Below are positions 16,914 through 25,564 of a stretch of DNA of 64,000 bases, one piece after another; the stretch's first letter is position 1; the number at the start of each line of letters is the position of its first letter. Below the pieces are notes generated by a model that saw only the letters and a list, made by a program, of their open reading frames with translations, was not told where the DNA came from and searched no databases. The DNA is from Bog-756 sp963699345 (GTDB lineage Bacteria; Actinomycetota; Acidimicrobiia; Acidimicrobiales; RAAP-2), in NCBI GenBank assembly GCA_963699345.1, contig CAVOTL010000007.1, forward strand, positions 186,001-250,000, read 5' to 3'. A program made the position numbers and the translations under genes.

Positions 16914-17444
16914 CGGGGTCCCACCCACCCGGTGAGCGGTAGCCGGTCGTCCTGCCTCCCACCGGTCCGGGAACTTTCAGCCGACCTGGGCGCGGTGAGG
17001 GGGGGTTGAGTCGGGATGGGCCGAGGTGCCCTTCACGCTCGTGCGGTGGTGGACGATCCTCTTCCCGCCGGAGCGGGGTGACGGATCTTCCCCAGCGGCT
17101 TCGCGTCCGTCGCCGAAGTGGGAGTTCAGACTTCCGACAACCCGTTTTGGCGGGTCATTACGGTTGTCACCAGGCCGTGATCCAAAGCGTGTCGGAGGAC
17201 CGTCGTCACCACTCTCCGACTGGCGCATCCAACCGTGGCCAGGCGCAACGGAGGACCAGTCAAGGTCGGCCGAAGGCCGCCCGAAGGGTGAACCTTGACG
17301 GGTCCGGTCACTGTCACGGGGACAATGGCACTGGAGCCGGCACTGCCGGCTCCTGGATGCGTCTCTCCCCTGCTGCTCCCGGTTGGACGTTCCTTACTCG
17401 ACCGACGTGCCCCGGAACGGCACTTCGGGGCGCCTCATCCCCAC
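16914..17444 (+). other. Non-coding interval with a hairpin
   Basis: About 530 bp with no convincing gene on either strand. It contains an 8-bp perfect hairpin (GGAGCCGG/CCGGCTCC, 17333-17353, 5-nt loop) without a T-tract, and a shorter GTCGGAG/CTCCGAC pair at 17191-17220 that resembles tRNA acceptor ends but lacks the rest of a tRNA. Base composition becomes less GC-rich toward its right end, at the border of the mobile region. Confidence 0.5.
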
Positions 17445-17971
17445 TCAGAGCCGCTCTATCAGCGCGGCCCTCTTGACAGCGAACTCATCGTCAGTGATCA
17501 GACCACTCTCATGCAGTTCAGCAAGCTTCTTCAGCTGGTCAGCGGGGTCAGCCGTTTGGGCTGTAGCCTGCATGGGCGTAGGCGAGTCATTGGGGCCGTT
17601 GGCAAATTGAGCGATGCGAGCGCCGCAGACTGGTCCTGGTGCTTGCCCGCCTTCTTATCTGCGATCGCTGCCTTGTTGGCCGCAACTTGCTCTTTGAACG
17701 TCATCTTCGGCAAAGTCCCCGCCTTCCGAGCAGCAACCCGCTCGGAGATCGACATGTCGGCGAGCGTCTTGTCCTCCGGGGCGACAAACGGCTTTGCACT
17801 GCCCGTATCGTTGTACTCGCCGCAGTCTTGGCACTTGAGTTTCTTGTGAGTAAGCAACGCCCCAACACCGACCGCGGCCTTCGATCTGAGCGTGCGCTTC
17901 TCGGTGAAGTTCATCCCGCCACACTTCCAGCAGCGGTGGTTGCCTTCCGCGTCGATCCTGATGTCCTGCAT
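17445..17971 (-). pseudogene. Zinc-ribbon/SHOCT protein, frameshifted
   Basis: ATG at 17971 (AGGAGAG upstream). The N-terminal part has a zinc ribbon, CWKCGG and CQDCGEYND, then a charged helical linker (PKMTFKEQVAANKAAIADKK). Around 17610-17640 the frame shifts by one lost base. The other frame continues ARIAQFANGPNDS and ends in a clear SHOCT domain (DQLKKLAELHESGLITDDEF) with stop at 17445. The intact protein would be about 175 aa. SHOCT domains are short C-terminal oligomerisation modules. The gene is visibly less GC-rich than its surroundings, suggesting transfer. The shift could be a real mutation or a sequence error. Confidence 0.7.
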
Positions 17972-18166
17972 CGCCACTCTCCTCTATCGCCCTGGTCGAT
18001 TGGATCGACCCACCGGGTCTCCCCTAGATTATCGACCACGGCGGCATCGACCTTGACCCTGTCCCAGAACACCGGTTATGGGTTCACCTGCCTGGCACAG
18101 CCAACCCGTTGCGTGTCATGCAGCCATGGACTGTCTGAATCGCCCCGGGTTCCATGACTGCTCCGG

Positions 18167-19042
18167 CTATTGGGTAACCGCCTCGAGGGCGGGTGCTGTC
18201 TGACGGTAGTAGGCGGACTCGAACTCTGCCGGTGTGACGTAGGTGTTGTCGTTCGTGATCTCGCCGTGGAGACGGCGGTGGTTGAACCAGTCGATGTAGC
18301 CCATGGTGGCGAACTCGACGTCGTCGAGCCCCGTCCACGGGCCCTTCGGGTAGATCAGCTCCCATTTGTAGAGGCTGTTGAACGCCTCGGCCATGGCGTT
18401 GTCGTAGCTGTCTCCGGTGGATCCGACGGATGCCACGATGTCGTTCTCGGCCAACCGCTCGGAGTAGCGGATCGACAAGTACTGGACCCCCTTATCGCTG
18501 TGATGAACCAGGCCGTCGAGAACCTGGCCCTGCCGGGTGCGGTTCCAGACGGCCATCTCCAGGGCGTCGATGGCCAGGTCGGAGCGCAGCGAGTTCGACA
18601 GCTGCCAGCCCACGATCATCCGGCTGTAGACGTCGATGATGAAGGCGGCGTAGACCCAGCCGGCGTGCGTCTTCACGTAGGTGAGGTCGGCCACCCAGAG
18701 GCGGTTCGGCGCAGCGGCCGTGAAGTCCCGGTCCACGAGGTCATCAGGCCGGTGCAGACGGTCGTCCGCGCAGGTGGTGACCTTGTAGGCCTTGCCGCGC
18801 CGGACACCGGAAAGCCCCAGGTCACGCATGAGGCGCTCGACGGTGCAGCGGGCGACCCGGGTGCCCTCCCGGTTGAGCTGGGCCCAGACCTTGTCGGCCC
18901 CGTAGACATCGAGGTTGTCGGCGTGGACCCGGGCGATCTGGACCTTCAGGACTTCGTCTTTGACGGCACGGGCCGATGGCGGTCGCTTCTTCGCCACCCA
19001 GTACGTGTTCGGGGCGATCTTGCAGCCGTGCTCGGTGAGCAC
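18167..19042 (-). CDS. IS3-family transposase OrfB (DDE integrase core)
   Basis: 291 aa from the nominal GTG at 19042; homologous sequence continues upstream in the same frame to about 19105 (ALIVAFIDAHRDRFGVEPIC), which lies in the -1 frame relative to orfA. This fits the usual OrfAB fusion made by -1 frameshifting. The catalytic triad is present: Asp in WVADLTYV, Asp in HHSDKGVQY, Glu in NAMAEAFNSLYKWEL. It is intact, so it may still be active. The stop codon lies inside the left terminal inverted repeat. Confidence 0.9.
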   Translation of the reverse strand: MLTEHGCKIAPNTYWVAKKRPPSARAVKDEVLKVQIARVHADNLDVYGADKVWAQLNREGTRVARCTVERLMRDLGLSGVRRGKAYKVTTCADDRLHRPDDLVDRDFTAAAPNRLWVADLTYVKTHAGWVYAAFIIDVYSRMIVGWQLSNSLRSDLAIDALEMAVWNRTRQGQVLDGLVHHSDKGVQYLSIRYSERLAENDIVASVGSTGDSYDNAMAEAFNSLYKWELIYPKGPWTGLDDVEFATMGYIDWFNHRRLHGEITNDNTYVTPAEFESAYYRQTAPALEAVTQ

Positions 19043-19098
19043 CCGGCAGATCGGCTCGACCCCGAAGCGGTCCCGATGGGCGTCGATGAAGGCGACGA

Positions 19099-19434
19099 TC
19101 AGCGCTGTTGGCGGTCGAGCTCCGCCCCGAAGAAATGGGCCGCGGACTTGAGGATCTCGTTGGCCCGACGGAGCTCCTTCACCTCACGCTCGAGGTCCTT
19201 CATCTTGGCCCGCTCGTCCGTGGTCAGGCCGGGTCGGTCGCCGGCATCGGTTTCGGCCCGGCGGACCCACTGGCGAAGGGTCTCGTGGTTGATCGACAGC
19301 TTCGCCGAGATCGACTCGATGGCCTTCCACTGCGACGGGTACTCGTCCTGGTGATCGAAGACCATCCGGACGGCTCGCTCCCGGACCTCGGGTGGGTAGG
19401 GCGGCCTCCCGGGCCGCTTCTGGGACTCTGGCAT
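19099..19434 (-). CDS. IS3-family transposase OrfA (helix-turn-helix)
   Basis: 111 aa, ATG at 19434. The N-terminal half is a helix-turn-helix of the IS3/IS911 type (RPPYPPEVRERAVRMVFDH, then LSINHETLRQWVRR). The C-terminal half is a leucine-zipper coiled coil (MKDLEREVKELRRANEIL) used for multimerisation. It binds the terminal repeats and is joined to OrfB by frameshifting near its end (about 19100-19130). I did not find the common A6G slippery run, so the exact slip site is unknown. Confidence 0.88.
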   Translation of the reverse strand: MPESQKRPGRPPYPPEVRERAVRMVFDHQDEYPSQWKAIESISAKLSINHETLRQWVRRAETDAGDRPGLTTDERAKMKDLEREVKELRRANEILKSAAHFFGAELDRQQR

Positions 19435-19484
19435 GGCTCCATCCTCTCAAGAGGTGGAGAAGTCACCAATCCCGGGGCGGTTCA

Positions 19485-20027
19485 CTCCTTCGTTCAGCTT
19501 TGATGGGGATGCGCCTCCTGGCGCACGACGACGAACTCCGGGAATCGATCAGTCGGAAGCTGGACGCCGCACGGAAGGCGCCCGGCGACGGGCGCCGTCG
19601 GGCGACGTCGGCTTCGGCTGCCGATCTCGCAGGGCTAGTTGAGCAGCGCAGGAAGCTGCTCCACCTCCATTACGACGGACGTATCTCGGCTGACCAGTTC
19701 GGCGAAGAACAAGCTCGCCTCACGCTGCGGATCGAGGCGCTGCAAGGCGAGATCGACCGAGGCGTCCAGCAAGCCAACAGGAACGACGACATCTCGGCAC
19801 GCTTCGAGGAGGTCGCCAGATTGCTTCAGGACCTCGACATTGATCGCCTGTGGCGGGAAGCCACGGAATCCGAGAAGCGGGCTCTGGTGGACGAGCTGGT
19901 GGACAATATCGCCGTACTTCCCGACCATCTCGAAGTCTCGATCGCCGGTGCACCGACGATAAATGTCCTGCTCAGTGAAGTGGGTCTCCGAGACTCGGAG
20001 AACAGTCGTGTCGGAGGGGGTGTGTGA
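19485..20027 (+). pseudogene. C-terminal fragment of a large serine recombinase
   Basis: About 180 residues are readable from the IS3 right end. The pattern matches the C-terminal coiled-coil part of large serine site-specific recombinases: VEQRRKLLHLHYDGRIS, FGEEQARLTLRIEAL, then LWREATESEKRALVDELVD and the beta strand LEVSIAGAPTINVLLSE. The catalytic resolvase domain and the zinc-ribbon region are missing, and nothing like them lies left of the IS3 element, so a deletion accompanied or followed the insertion. The last codons lie in the 18-bp repeat shared with the tRNA-Leu 3' end. It is not functional as it stands. Confidence 0.75.
20003..20020 (+). repeat. 18-bp direct repeat, left copy
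   Basis: cagtcgtgtcggaggggg is identical to 21291-21308, where it covers the tRNA-Leu 3' end plus 7 flanking bases. The two copies bracket the IS481-like element exactly. It may be a target-site duplication of that element, an attachment-site copy of an earlier integrative element, or both. Confidence 0.75.
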
Positions 20028-21290
20028 GTTCAGGACATCCTGGACAGCATGTCGCGAGACATAGTGGACACCCCTTTTGGGAGATTTGTCCATGGTGCTC
20101 CGTCGGATGGTCGTCGATGCCGTACTGGTGGAAGGAAGGTCGGTGCGTGAGGTAGCCACCGCCTTCGGCCACTCGAAGAGCTGGGTCCACGACCTGGTCA
20201 CCCGCTACCGACTGGAGGGTGAGTCAGCTCTCGAGGAGCGATCCCGTCGTCCGGTCAGCTCCCCTCGACGGACGAACGAGGCCACCGAAGAGGCCATCGT
20301 CAGGCTGCGCAAGGAACTCAGCGAGCTGGGGGCTGACGCCGGTCCCCAGACCATTGCTTGGCACCTCGAGCAGCTCGATGGGACGTCTCCCTCGCCGGCG
20401 ACCATCTATCGGATCCTGGCCCGTCGGGGCTTCATCACCCCCGAACCGAGGAAGCGGCCGAAGAGCTCCTATGTGCGGTTCGAGGCGGACCAACCCAACG
20501 AGTGCTGGCAGGCCGATGTGACCCACTGGGCCCTGGCGGACGGCAGCGACGTCGAGATCCTCAACTTCATCGACGATCACTCCCGCCTCGTCCTGGTGGC
20601 CGACGTCCGCAGGGTCACCAAAGGCCCCGACGTGCTCACCACCTACGAGAAGGCCTGTCAGCGCTGGGGAATCCCCGCCTCGGTCCTGACCGACAACGGT
20701 GCCGTCTTCAACGGCACCTCCCGGGGCGGGATCACCGCCTTCGAGGTCGCCCTCGGGCGTTCCGGCGTCGTCTACAAGCACTCCCGGCCCTACCATCCCC
20801 AGACCTGCGGCAAGGTCGAACGCTGGCACCAGACGCTCAAGGGGTTCCTGGTCAAACGGGATCCCGCCACGTCCATCGCCGAACTCCAAGGCCAGGTGGA
20901 CGCAGTCGTCGACTACTACAACGAGCGGCGTCCCCACCGGGCTCGAGGGCGGGTCACTCCCGCTGCCGCCTACGCCGCCCGGGACAAGGCCGCACCCGGC
21001 ATGGCGGGGGCGGATCCCCATTTCCGCATCCGTCACGACAAGGTCGACCACGCCGGCAAGGTCAGCCTCCGCTTCGGCAACAAGATGCTCCACCTCGGGG
21101 TGGGCCGACCCTGGCGGGGAACCCGGGTGCGCCTCTACATCGCCGGTGACGACATCCGGGTCGTCGCCGAGGACGGCGAACTCATCGCCCAGACGACCAT
21201 CGACCTCTCGAAGGGCTATCAGAAAATGCGAAAACCCCCGGTGAAGTAGTTTCCGGGGGTTCGCAGTGTCCGGGATGTCTCGCGACATCA
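20021..21290 (+). mobile_element. IS481-like insertion sequence, 1270 bp
   Basis: It lies between two 18-bp direct repeats. It begins TGTGTGAG and ends ACATCA. Imperfect terminal inverted repeats share GACATCCYGGACA (left about 20033-20045, right about 21267-21279 on the opposite strand). A second shared motif, ATGTCGCGAGACAT, is at 20049-20062 and at the right end (21275-21288, complement). It encodes one intact transposase. An 18-bp duplication is long for this family, which raises the question whether an attachment site is involved. Confidence 0.75.
20092..21249 (+). CDS. IS481-like transposase
   Basis: 385 aa. ATG at 20092 with GGGAG 8 nt upstream is preferred over a TTG at 20077. The N-terminus has two helix-turn-helix segments (VREVATAFGHSKSWVHDLV and PQTIAWHLEQLDG). 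The integrase core carries the DDE residues: Asp in CWQADVTHW, Asp in VLTDNGAVFNG, Glu in GKVERWHQTLKGF. The C-terminal ~70 residues form a beta-rich domain (RLYIAGDDIRVVAEDGELIA). The reading frame is complete and shows no decay, so the element may be recent or active. Confidence 0.9.
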   Translation: MVLRRMVVDAVLVEGRSVREVATAFGHSKSWVHDLVTRYRLEGESALEERSRRPVSSPRRTNEATEEAIVRLRKELSELGADAGPQTIAWHLEQLDGTSPSPATIYRILARRGFITPEPRKRPKSSYVRFEADQPNECWQADVTHWALADGSDVEILNFIDDHSRLVLVADVRRVTKGPDVLTTYEKACQRWGIPASVLTDNGAVFNGTSRGGITAFEVALGRSGVVYKHSRPYHPQTCGKVERWHQTLKGFLVKRDPATSIAELQGQVDAVVDYYNERRPHRARGRVTPAAAYAARDKAAPGMAGADPHFRIRHDKVDHAGKVSLRFGNKMLHLGVGRPWRGTRVRLYIAGDDIRVVAEDGELIAQTTIDLSKGYQKMRKPPVK

Positions 21291-21308
21291 CAGTCGTGTC
21301 GGAGGGGG
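21291..21308 (+). repeat. 18-bp direct repeat, right copy (overlaps tRNA-Leu)
   Basis: Identical to 20003-20020. On the minus strand it reads through the last 11 bases of tRNA-Leu and 7 bases beyond. If the IS and one copy are removed, the recombinase reading frame would run into the tRNA gene and stop two codons later, so the recombinase was originally adjacent to the tRNA. Confidence 0.75.
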
Positions 21309-21380
21309 GACTTGAACCCCCACGCCCTTTCGGGCACTAGCCCCTCAAGCTAGCGCGTCTGCCTATTCCGCCACTCCGAC
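21298..21380 (-). tRNA. tRNA-Leu (GAG)
   Basis: 83 nt on the minus strand. Acceptor stem GTCGGAG pairs with CTCCGAC; the anticodon stem is CTAGC/GCTAG with loop TTGAGGG, giving anticodon GAG. The long variable arm GTGCCCGAAAGGGCGT is typical of class II leucine tRNAs, and the T arm reads GGGGGTTCAAGTCCCCC. No CCA is encoded. Its 3' end faces the mobile region. Confidence 0.95.
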
Positions 21381-21468
21381 GAAGTGGCTCCGATGCTGCC
21401 ATCGGGGCGAAGGGCATGGTAGCGCGGCCAGGAGGGGGTCCCGTGCCGCCCGGCGGCCGGACCGGGCC

Positions 21469-23263
21469 TCAGGAGTGGGTGGTGGTCGGGGCCGGCTTCA
21501 GTCTCGACCACAGGGCCACGTTCCACAGGATCCCGTCCACCGACGGGTTGTAGGTGGCATTGGACATCTCGACCCCGTTGGCCACCAGCGCCGGCTCGCC
21601 GAACAGGGGCAGCGCCACCATCTGGTCCCACAGCTGGTCGTCGATCTGGGCATAGGCGGCCGCCCCCGTCACCGGGTTGAGCTCCTGGGCCGCCTGGAGG
21701 AACAGCTGGTCGACCTGGGGATCGTCGAACCGGCTCCAGTTCTGCTGGTCGTTGACCCCGAGCTTGCCCTGGCCGTCGGAGTACCAGCCGGCCGTCGCCG
21801 ACTGGTAGGCGGGTGCCGTCCGGCTGACCAGGGCCATGTCGTAGGAGTCGGAGGCGGCCGCCGCCGCCAGTCCCGCCGTCCCCTGCACGGTGAACGCCGT
21901 CACCGCGATGCCCGCCGCCCGCAGCTGGGCCTCGATGTCGGCGGCCGCGTCGGCGATCCACGGATCGCCGACTTCCACGGCCATGCGCACCGTGAAGGGA
22001 CGGCCGGTGGCGTCGACGTAGTCGCCGGCCGCGTGCCTTCGTGTAGCCGAGCGCCCGGAGCAGGGTGTCGGTGGTCGTCAGGTCGACGGTGGCGTACTCC
22101 CCCGCCGCCGTCGACGCCGAGTAGGACGTCTGCCAGGGAACCGCCAGATGGTCCTGGCTGACGGTCAGGGACGGGTCGATCGTCCCGAACAGCTTGGCCA
22201 GCAGCGCGGTCCGGTCGAGGGCGTGGGCGATCGCCTGGCGGGCCTCCACGTGGGACCCCACCGTCGACTTCACGTCGAATTCGAGGGACAGGAAGGAGAG
22301 CGACGGGATGCACGGAGCTCTGCGCGTTGGGCAGCGAGCTCACCGAGTCGAGCGACGTCAGGGTGAACAGCCCGGGTTGGGACACCGCGCTGTTGGACGC
22401 GGTCAGACGGCCCGATCCAGCTGCCGTCGCTCTGGCCGTCCGACACCACCACCGAGGACAGCACGGACGGGGTCCCCCACCACGACGGGTTCCGCATCAG
22501 CACGGCGGTCCCCGATGACGACACCGACGCCAGCAGCAGCGGCCCGGCCGACAGGTCGACCTCGGGATCGAAGGTGGCGAACCCCGTGTTCCACCCGACC
22601 TTGCGGGCGATGTGGGCGGGCACCATGTGGTTGAACATGATCCGCCAGTCCGCGTAGGGCTGGGAGAACACCACGGTCACCGTCCGGCCGTCGTGGCTCC
22701 CGGTGACCCTGGCCACGTCGCGGTACCCGAGGGTGGAGGCCACCTGGTCGGGCTGGCCGTCGACGTCGGTCCCGTCGCCCCGCTGGGACTGCCAGGCGTA
22801 GATGAAGTCGTCCGCCGTCACCGGCACGCCGTCGGACCACACCGCCTTCGGATTGATCACGTACTGGATGGTCGAGGGGCGACGTCGAGACGGCCTCCAC
22901 GCTCTCCAGCAGGTCGGTGTTGACCTGGGGCACCAGCTTCGGGGTCATCACGTAGGCGCTGGGCAGTACCGAGGACAGCAGGGTGGGAGTGGAGGACGCC
23001 GCGCCGCCCGGTGTGTCGGGGTTGAACCCGTCCCACGGGCCGGGCAGGTGCACGACCGACGTACCCCCGGTGGTGGCCACCGGAGGAGGGATCACCGGCT
23101 GATCGACCTCGTTGATCTGCCGGTTGCCCAGATGGTCGACGATCGTGACCCCGGCGATGATCACGACGATCACGATCGGCAGGGTCCACCGGGTGCGGCG
23201 TTCCCGCCAGAAGGACGACATCCGGGACCGGCGCGGGCCGGGACCGGCGCCGGGCGTGCTCAC
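21469..23263 (-). CDS. Family-5 (peptide-type) solute-binding protein, membrane-anchored; four frameshifts
   Basis: GTG at 23263 overlaps the secG stop (GTGA). A basic N-terminus leads into one membrane helix (WTLPIVIVVIIAGVTIVDHL) without a lipobox, so it is anchored by a signal anchor. The remainder matches the extracytoplasmic solute-binding family 5: INPKAVWSDGVPVTADDFIY, then VKSTVGSHVEARQAIAHALD (bait-like helix), then VDGILWNVALWSRLKP near the end. The frame is broken by one extra base at about 22872, 22417, 22308 and 22033; the corrected protein is about 596 aa. No permease or ATPase genes adjoin it, unlike the dpp operon at 51-57 kb. It may serve a distant transporter. Confidence 0.75.
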
Positions 23264-23490
23264 TGCAGGCGCAGGAGGAGGATGATGTTGGTGAAGGCGA
23301 AGATCACGGCGACGGTGACGGTGATCCGGTCGAGGTTCTTCTCCACCACGGTCGACCCGGCGGCGGCCGAGCCCACGGACCCACCGAACATGTCGGACAG
23401 TCCCCCACCCTTGCCGGAGTGCATGAGGATCAGGAAGATCAGCGCGAGGCAGCAGAGGATCTGGAGCACGACGATGACGGCGGTCAGCAC
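23260..23490 (-). CDS. secG: Preprotein translocase subunit SecG
   Basis: 76 aa. GTG at 23490 has GAGGAGA 9 nt upstream; a longer in-frame version would add an atypical 33-aa extension. Two membrane helices (about 2-22 and 52-72) flank the conserved loop HSGKGGGLSDMFGGS, diagnostic of SecG. It is part of the SecYEG channel and stimulates protein export. The position downstream of tpiA is the standard actinobacterial order. Confidence 0.93.
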   Translation of the reverse strand: MLTAVIVVLQILCCLALIFLILMHSGKGGGLSDMFGGSVGSAAAGSTVVEKNLDRITVTVAVIFAFTNIILLLRLQ

Positions 23491-23536
23491 GGGAAGCCTC
23501 TCCTCGGGGTCGGGACCATCGCAGACGCTACCAAAC

Positions 23537-24335
23537 TCAGCGGCCGGCCCGGGCGGCGGCCCGGACGATCTCGACGAATTCGCCGGCATCGAGGCTGGCT
23601 CCGCCCACCAGGAGCCCGTCGACGTCGGGGCAGGCCATCAGCTCCTCGGTGTTGGCCGCCTTGACCGAGCCTCCGTACTGGATGCGGACCCGGGTGGCCT
23701 CCTCCTCCCCCACCTCGGAGGCCACGACGCCCCGGATCCACGCACAGGCGTCCTGGGCGTCCTGTGGGGTGGCCGCCTGGCCCGTCCCGATGGCCCACAC
23801 GGGCTCGTAGGCGATGACCATGCCGGCCACCGCCTCGGCGGGCACGGCGCCGAGGGCCGCGGCCACCTGCGACGCCAGGCGCTCCTGGGTGAGCCCGATG
23901 TCCCGCTCGTCGATCGTCTCCCCCACACAGCAGACCGGGGTCATGCCGTTGCGGAGCACGGCTTTCAGCTTGGCGGCGACCACGGCGTCGGTCTCGCCGA
24001 ACAGGGCCCGGCGCTCGGAGTGGCCGACGATGACGTAGTCGACGTGCAGCTTGGCCAGCATCACCGGGCTGACCTCGCCGGTGTAGGCCCCGGAGTCCTC
24101 AGCGGCGCAGTTCTGGGCCCCGAGGGCGACCGGGATCCCCTCCCCCTCCAGGACCGACTGCACGGAGCGGAGATCGGTGAAGGGGGGATGGACCGAGACG
24201 TCCACCGGCCCGACGTCGGCGGGCTGCAGGCGCAGGCCCGAGGTCACGGGAGGCGTGGATGGCCTCGAGATGGTCGAGGTGCATCTTCCAGTTGCCGCTG
24301 ACCAGCGGCCGGCGCCCCGGGCCGGCGGCGCTCAC
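23537..24335 (-). CDS. tpiA: Triosephosphate isomerase; one frameshift
   Basis: Interconverts dihydroxyacetone phosphate and glyceraldehyde 3-phosphate. GTG at 24335 overlaps the expected pgk stop (GTGA). The N-terminal substrate lysine is in SGNWKMH; the rest shows VGHSERR (catalytic His), AYEPVWAIGTG (catalytic Glu) and YGGSVKAAN (phosphate loop). One extra base at about 24250 (after LEAIHAS) separates the first ~28 residues from the rest. Corrected length is about 265 aa, normal for the family. Part of the gap-pgk-tpiA-secG run. Confidence 0.93.
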
Positions 24336-25522
24336 GTGGCGGTCGTGGCCGGGGGCGTTGGGCGCGCCGCGCAGTGCGGCCAGGCCCGGCAGGTCCCCGA
24401 ACTCGAGCAGCTCGAGGGAGGCTCCCCCGCCCGTCGAGATGAAGTCGATCCGGTCGACCAGTCCCAGCTCGTCGACGGCCGCCGCGCTGTCGCCGCCCCC
24501 GACCACCGTGTAGCCCCGGCAGTCGGCCACGGCGGCGGCCACCCCGGCCGTGCCGGCGCAGAACCGTTGGTCCTCGAACACGCCCATGGGGCCGTTCCAC
24601 AGCACCGTGGCCGCTCCGGTGATGCACTCGCGAGTAGGCGGCGACGGTCTCGGGGCCGATGTCGAGTCCCTGCCAGCCGTCGGGGACGTCCGCCCCGACC
24701 GTGCGCACCGTGCCACCGGTCTGGTCGCACCCGAACGGGGCACCCGGCTCGAGGGCCACGATGTCGGTCGGCAGGTAGATCGGGGTGTCCGAGTCGAGGA
24801 GGGCGGCACACTCGTCGATGCGGTCGCGGTCGACCAGCGACCCCCCGATGTCGTGGCCCTGGGCGGCGAGGAAGGTGAAGGCCATGCCCCCGCCCACCAC
24901 CAGGGCGTCGACGTGGTGCAGCAGGGCCTTGAGCACGCCGAGTTTGTCCGCCACCTTGGCGCCGCCGACCACGGCCACGAAGGGCGTGTCGGGATCGCCC
25001 AGCAGGCGGCCCAGGGCGTCGATCTCGCGCTCCAAGAGGAGCCCGGCGGCGCTCGGCAGGATGGCCGGCGGCCCGACCACCGAGGCATGCCGCCGGTGGG
25101 ACACGCCGAAGGCGTCGTTCACGTAGGCGTCGTGGTGGTTGACCAGCTTCTCCACGAAGGCGGGGTCGTTGGCCGTCTCGCCCGGGTCGAAGCGGAGGTT
25201 CTCCAGCAGTTCGACCTGGGGGGCCAGCCGCGACAGCTCCTCGCGGACCGGGCCCAGGTCGTAGCGGGGGTCCGGGGCTCCCTCGGGTCGCCCGAGATGG
25301 GTGCAGGCCGGTGACCCGGGCCCCCTGGTCGCCCAGGTACTCGATGGTGGGGAGGGCGGCGCGGATGCGGAAGTCGTCGGTGACCTCGGGGGGACCCGAA
25401 GCGCACGGCCGCAGCGGGACGTTGAAATCGACGCGGACGAGCACGCTGGCCCCGTCGAGGTCGGGCAGATCGCCCAACAGCGGTAGCCCCGCCAGCAGTG
25501 GGTTCTCTCCGGATGCGGTCAT
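24332..25522 (-). CDS. pgk: Phosphoglycerate kinase; three frameshifts
   Basis: Makes ATP from 1,3-bisphosphoglycerate. ATG at 25522. Conserved segments: VLVRVDFNVPL, CTHLGRPEG, YVNDAFGVSHR, VVGGAKVADK, VLWNGPMGVFE, GGGDSAAAV. Extra bases fall near 25305 (before CTHLGRP) and 24635 (before CITGAATV). A third is required between about 24340 and 24375 to reach the TGA at 24332; without it the reading frame runs straight into tpiA. Corrected length is about 395 aa. Expressed with gap, 42 bp upstream. Confidence 0.93.
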   Translation of the reverse strand: MTASGENPLLAGLPLLGDLPDLDGASVLVRVDFNVPLRPCASGPPEVTDDFRIRAALPTIEYLGDQGARVTGLHPSRATRGSPGPPLRPGPGPRGAVAAGPPGRTAGEPPLRPGRDGQRPRLRGEAGQPPRRLRERRLRRVPPAACLGGRAAGHPAERRRAPLGARDRRPGPPAGRSRHALRGRGRRRQGGGQTRRAQGPAAPRRRPGGGRGHGLHLPRRPGPRHRGVAGRPRPHRRVCRPPRLGHPDLPADRHRGPRAGCPVRVRPDRWHGAHGRGGRPRRLAGTRHRPRDRRRLLASASPERPRCCGTAPWACSRTNGSAPARPGWPPPWPTAGATRWSGAATARRPSTSWDWSTGSTSSRRAGEPPSSCSSSGTCRAWPHCAARPTPPATTAT

Positions 25523-25564
25523 GGCTCCTGCTCCCCTCGCCCGTCTCCTCCGCCGCCGCCCGCC

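Larger units (their letters stand above)
18136..19484 (-). mobile_element. IS3-family insertion sequence, 1349 bp
   Basis: It carries orfA and orfB of the IS3 type. The ends form an imperfect inverted repeat of about 39 bp: the right end read on the minus strand begins TGAACCGCCCCGGG and the left end on the plus strand begins TGAATCGCCCCGGG; both continue with a shared TGACT-CTCC. The ends start with TG as usual for IS3. The flanking triplets (GTC on the left, CTC on the right) do not match, so there is no target duplication. A serine recombinase is cut off exactly at the right end. Confidence 0.85.

Noticed and set aside
15150..16928. 592-codon open frame antisense to the YVTN/PKD gene
   Set aside because: Low-complexity Gly/Arg/His composition without domains, while the plus strand encodes recognisable YVTN and PKD motifs.
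17185..17225. GTCGGAG...CTCCGAC pair resembling tRNA-Leu acceptor ends, considered as a distal attachment site or tRNA relic
   Set aside because: Only 11 bases match the tRNA-Leu end and no anticodon or T arm is present; chance is a sufficient explanation.
24250..24640. In-frame fusion of phosphoglycerate kinase and triosephosphate isomerase, as known in Thermotoga
   Set aside because: As written, the C-terminal pgk frame runs into tpiA. But pgk already has two single-base insertions, a third brings it to a TGA overlapping the tpiA GTG, and the total length is then a multiple of three. A fusion is less likely than a third error.
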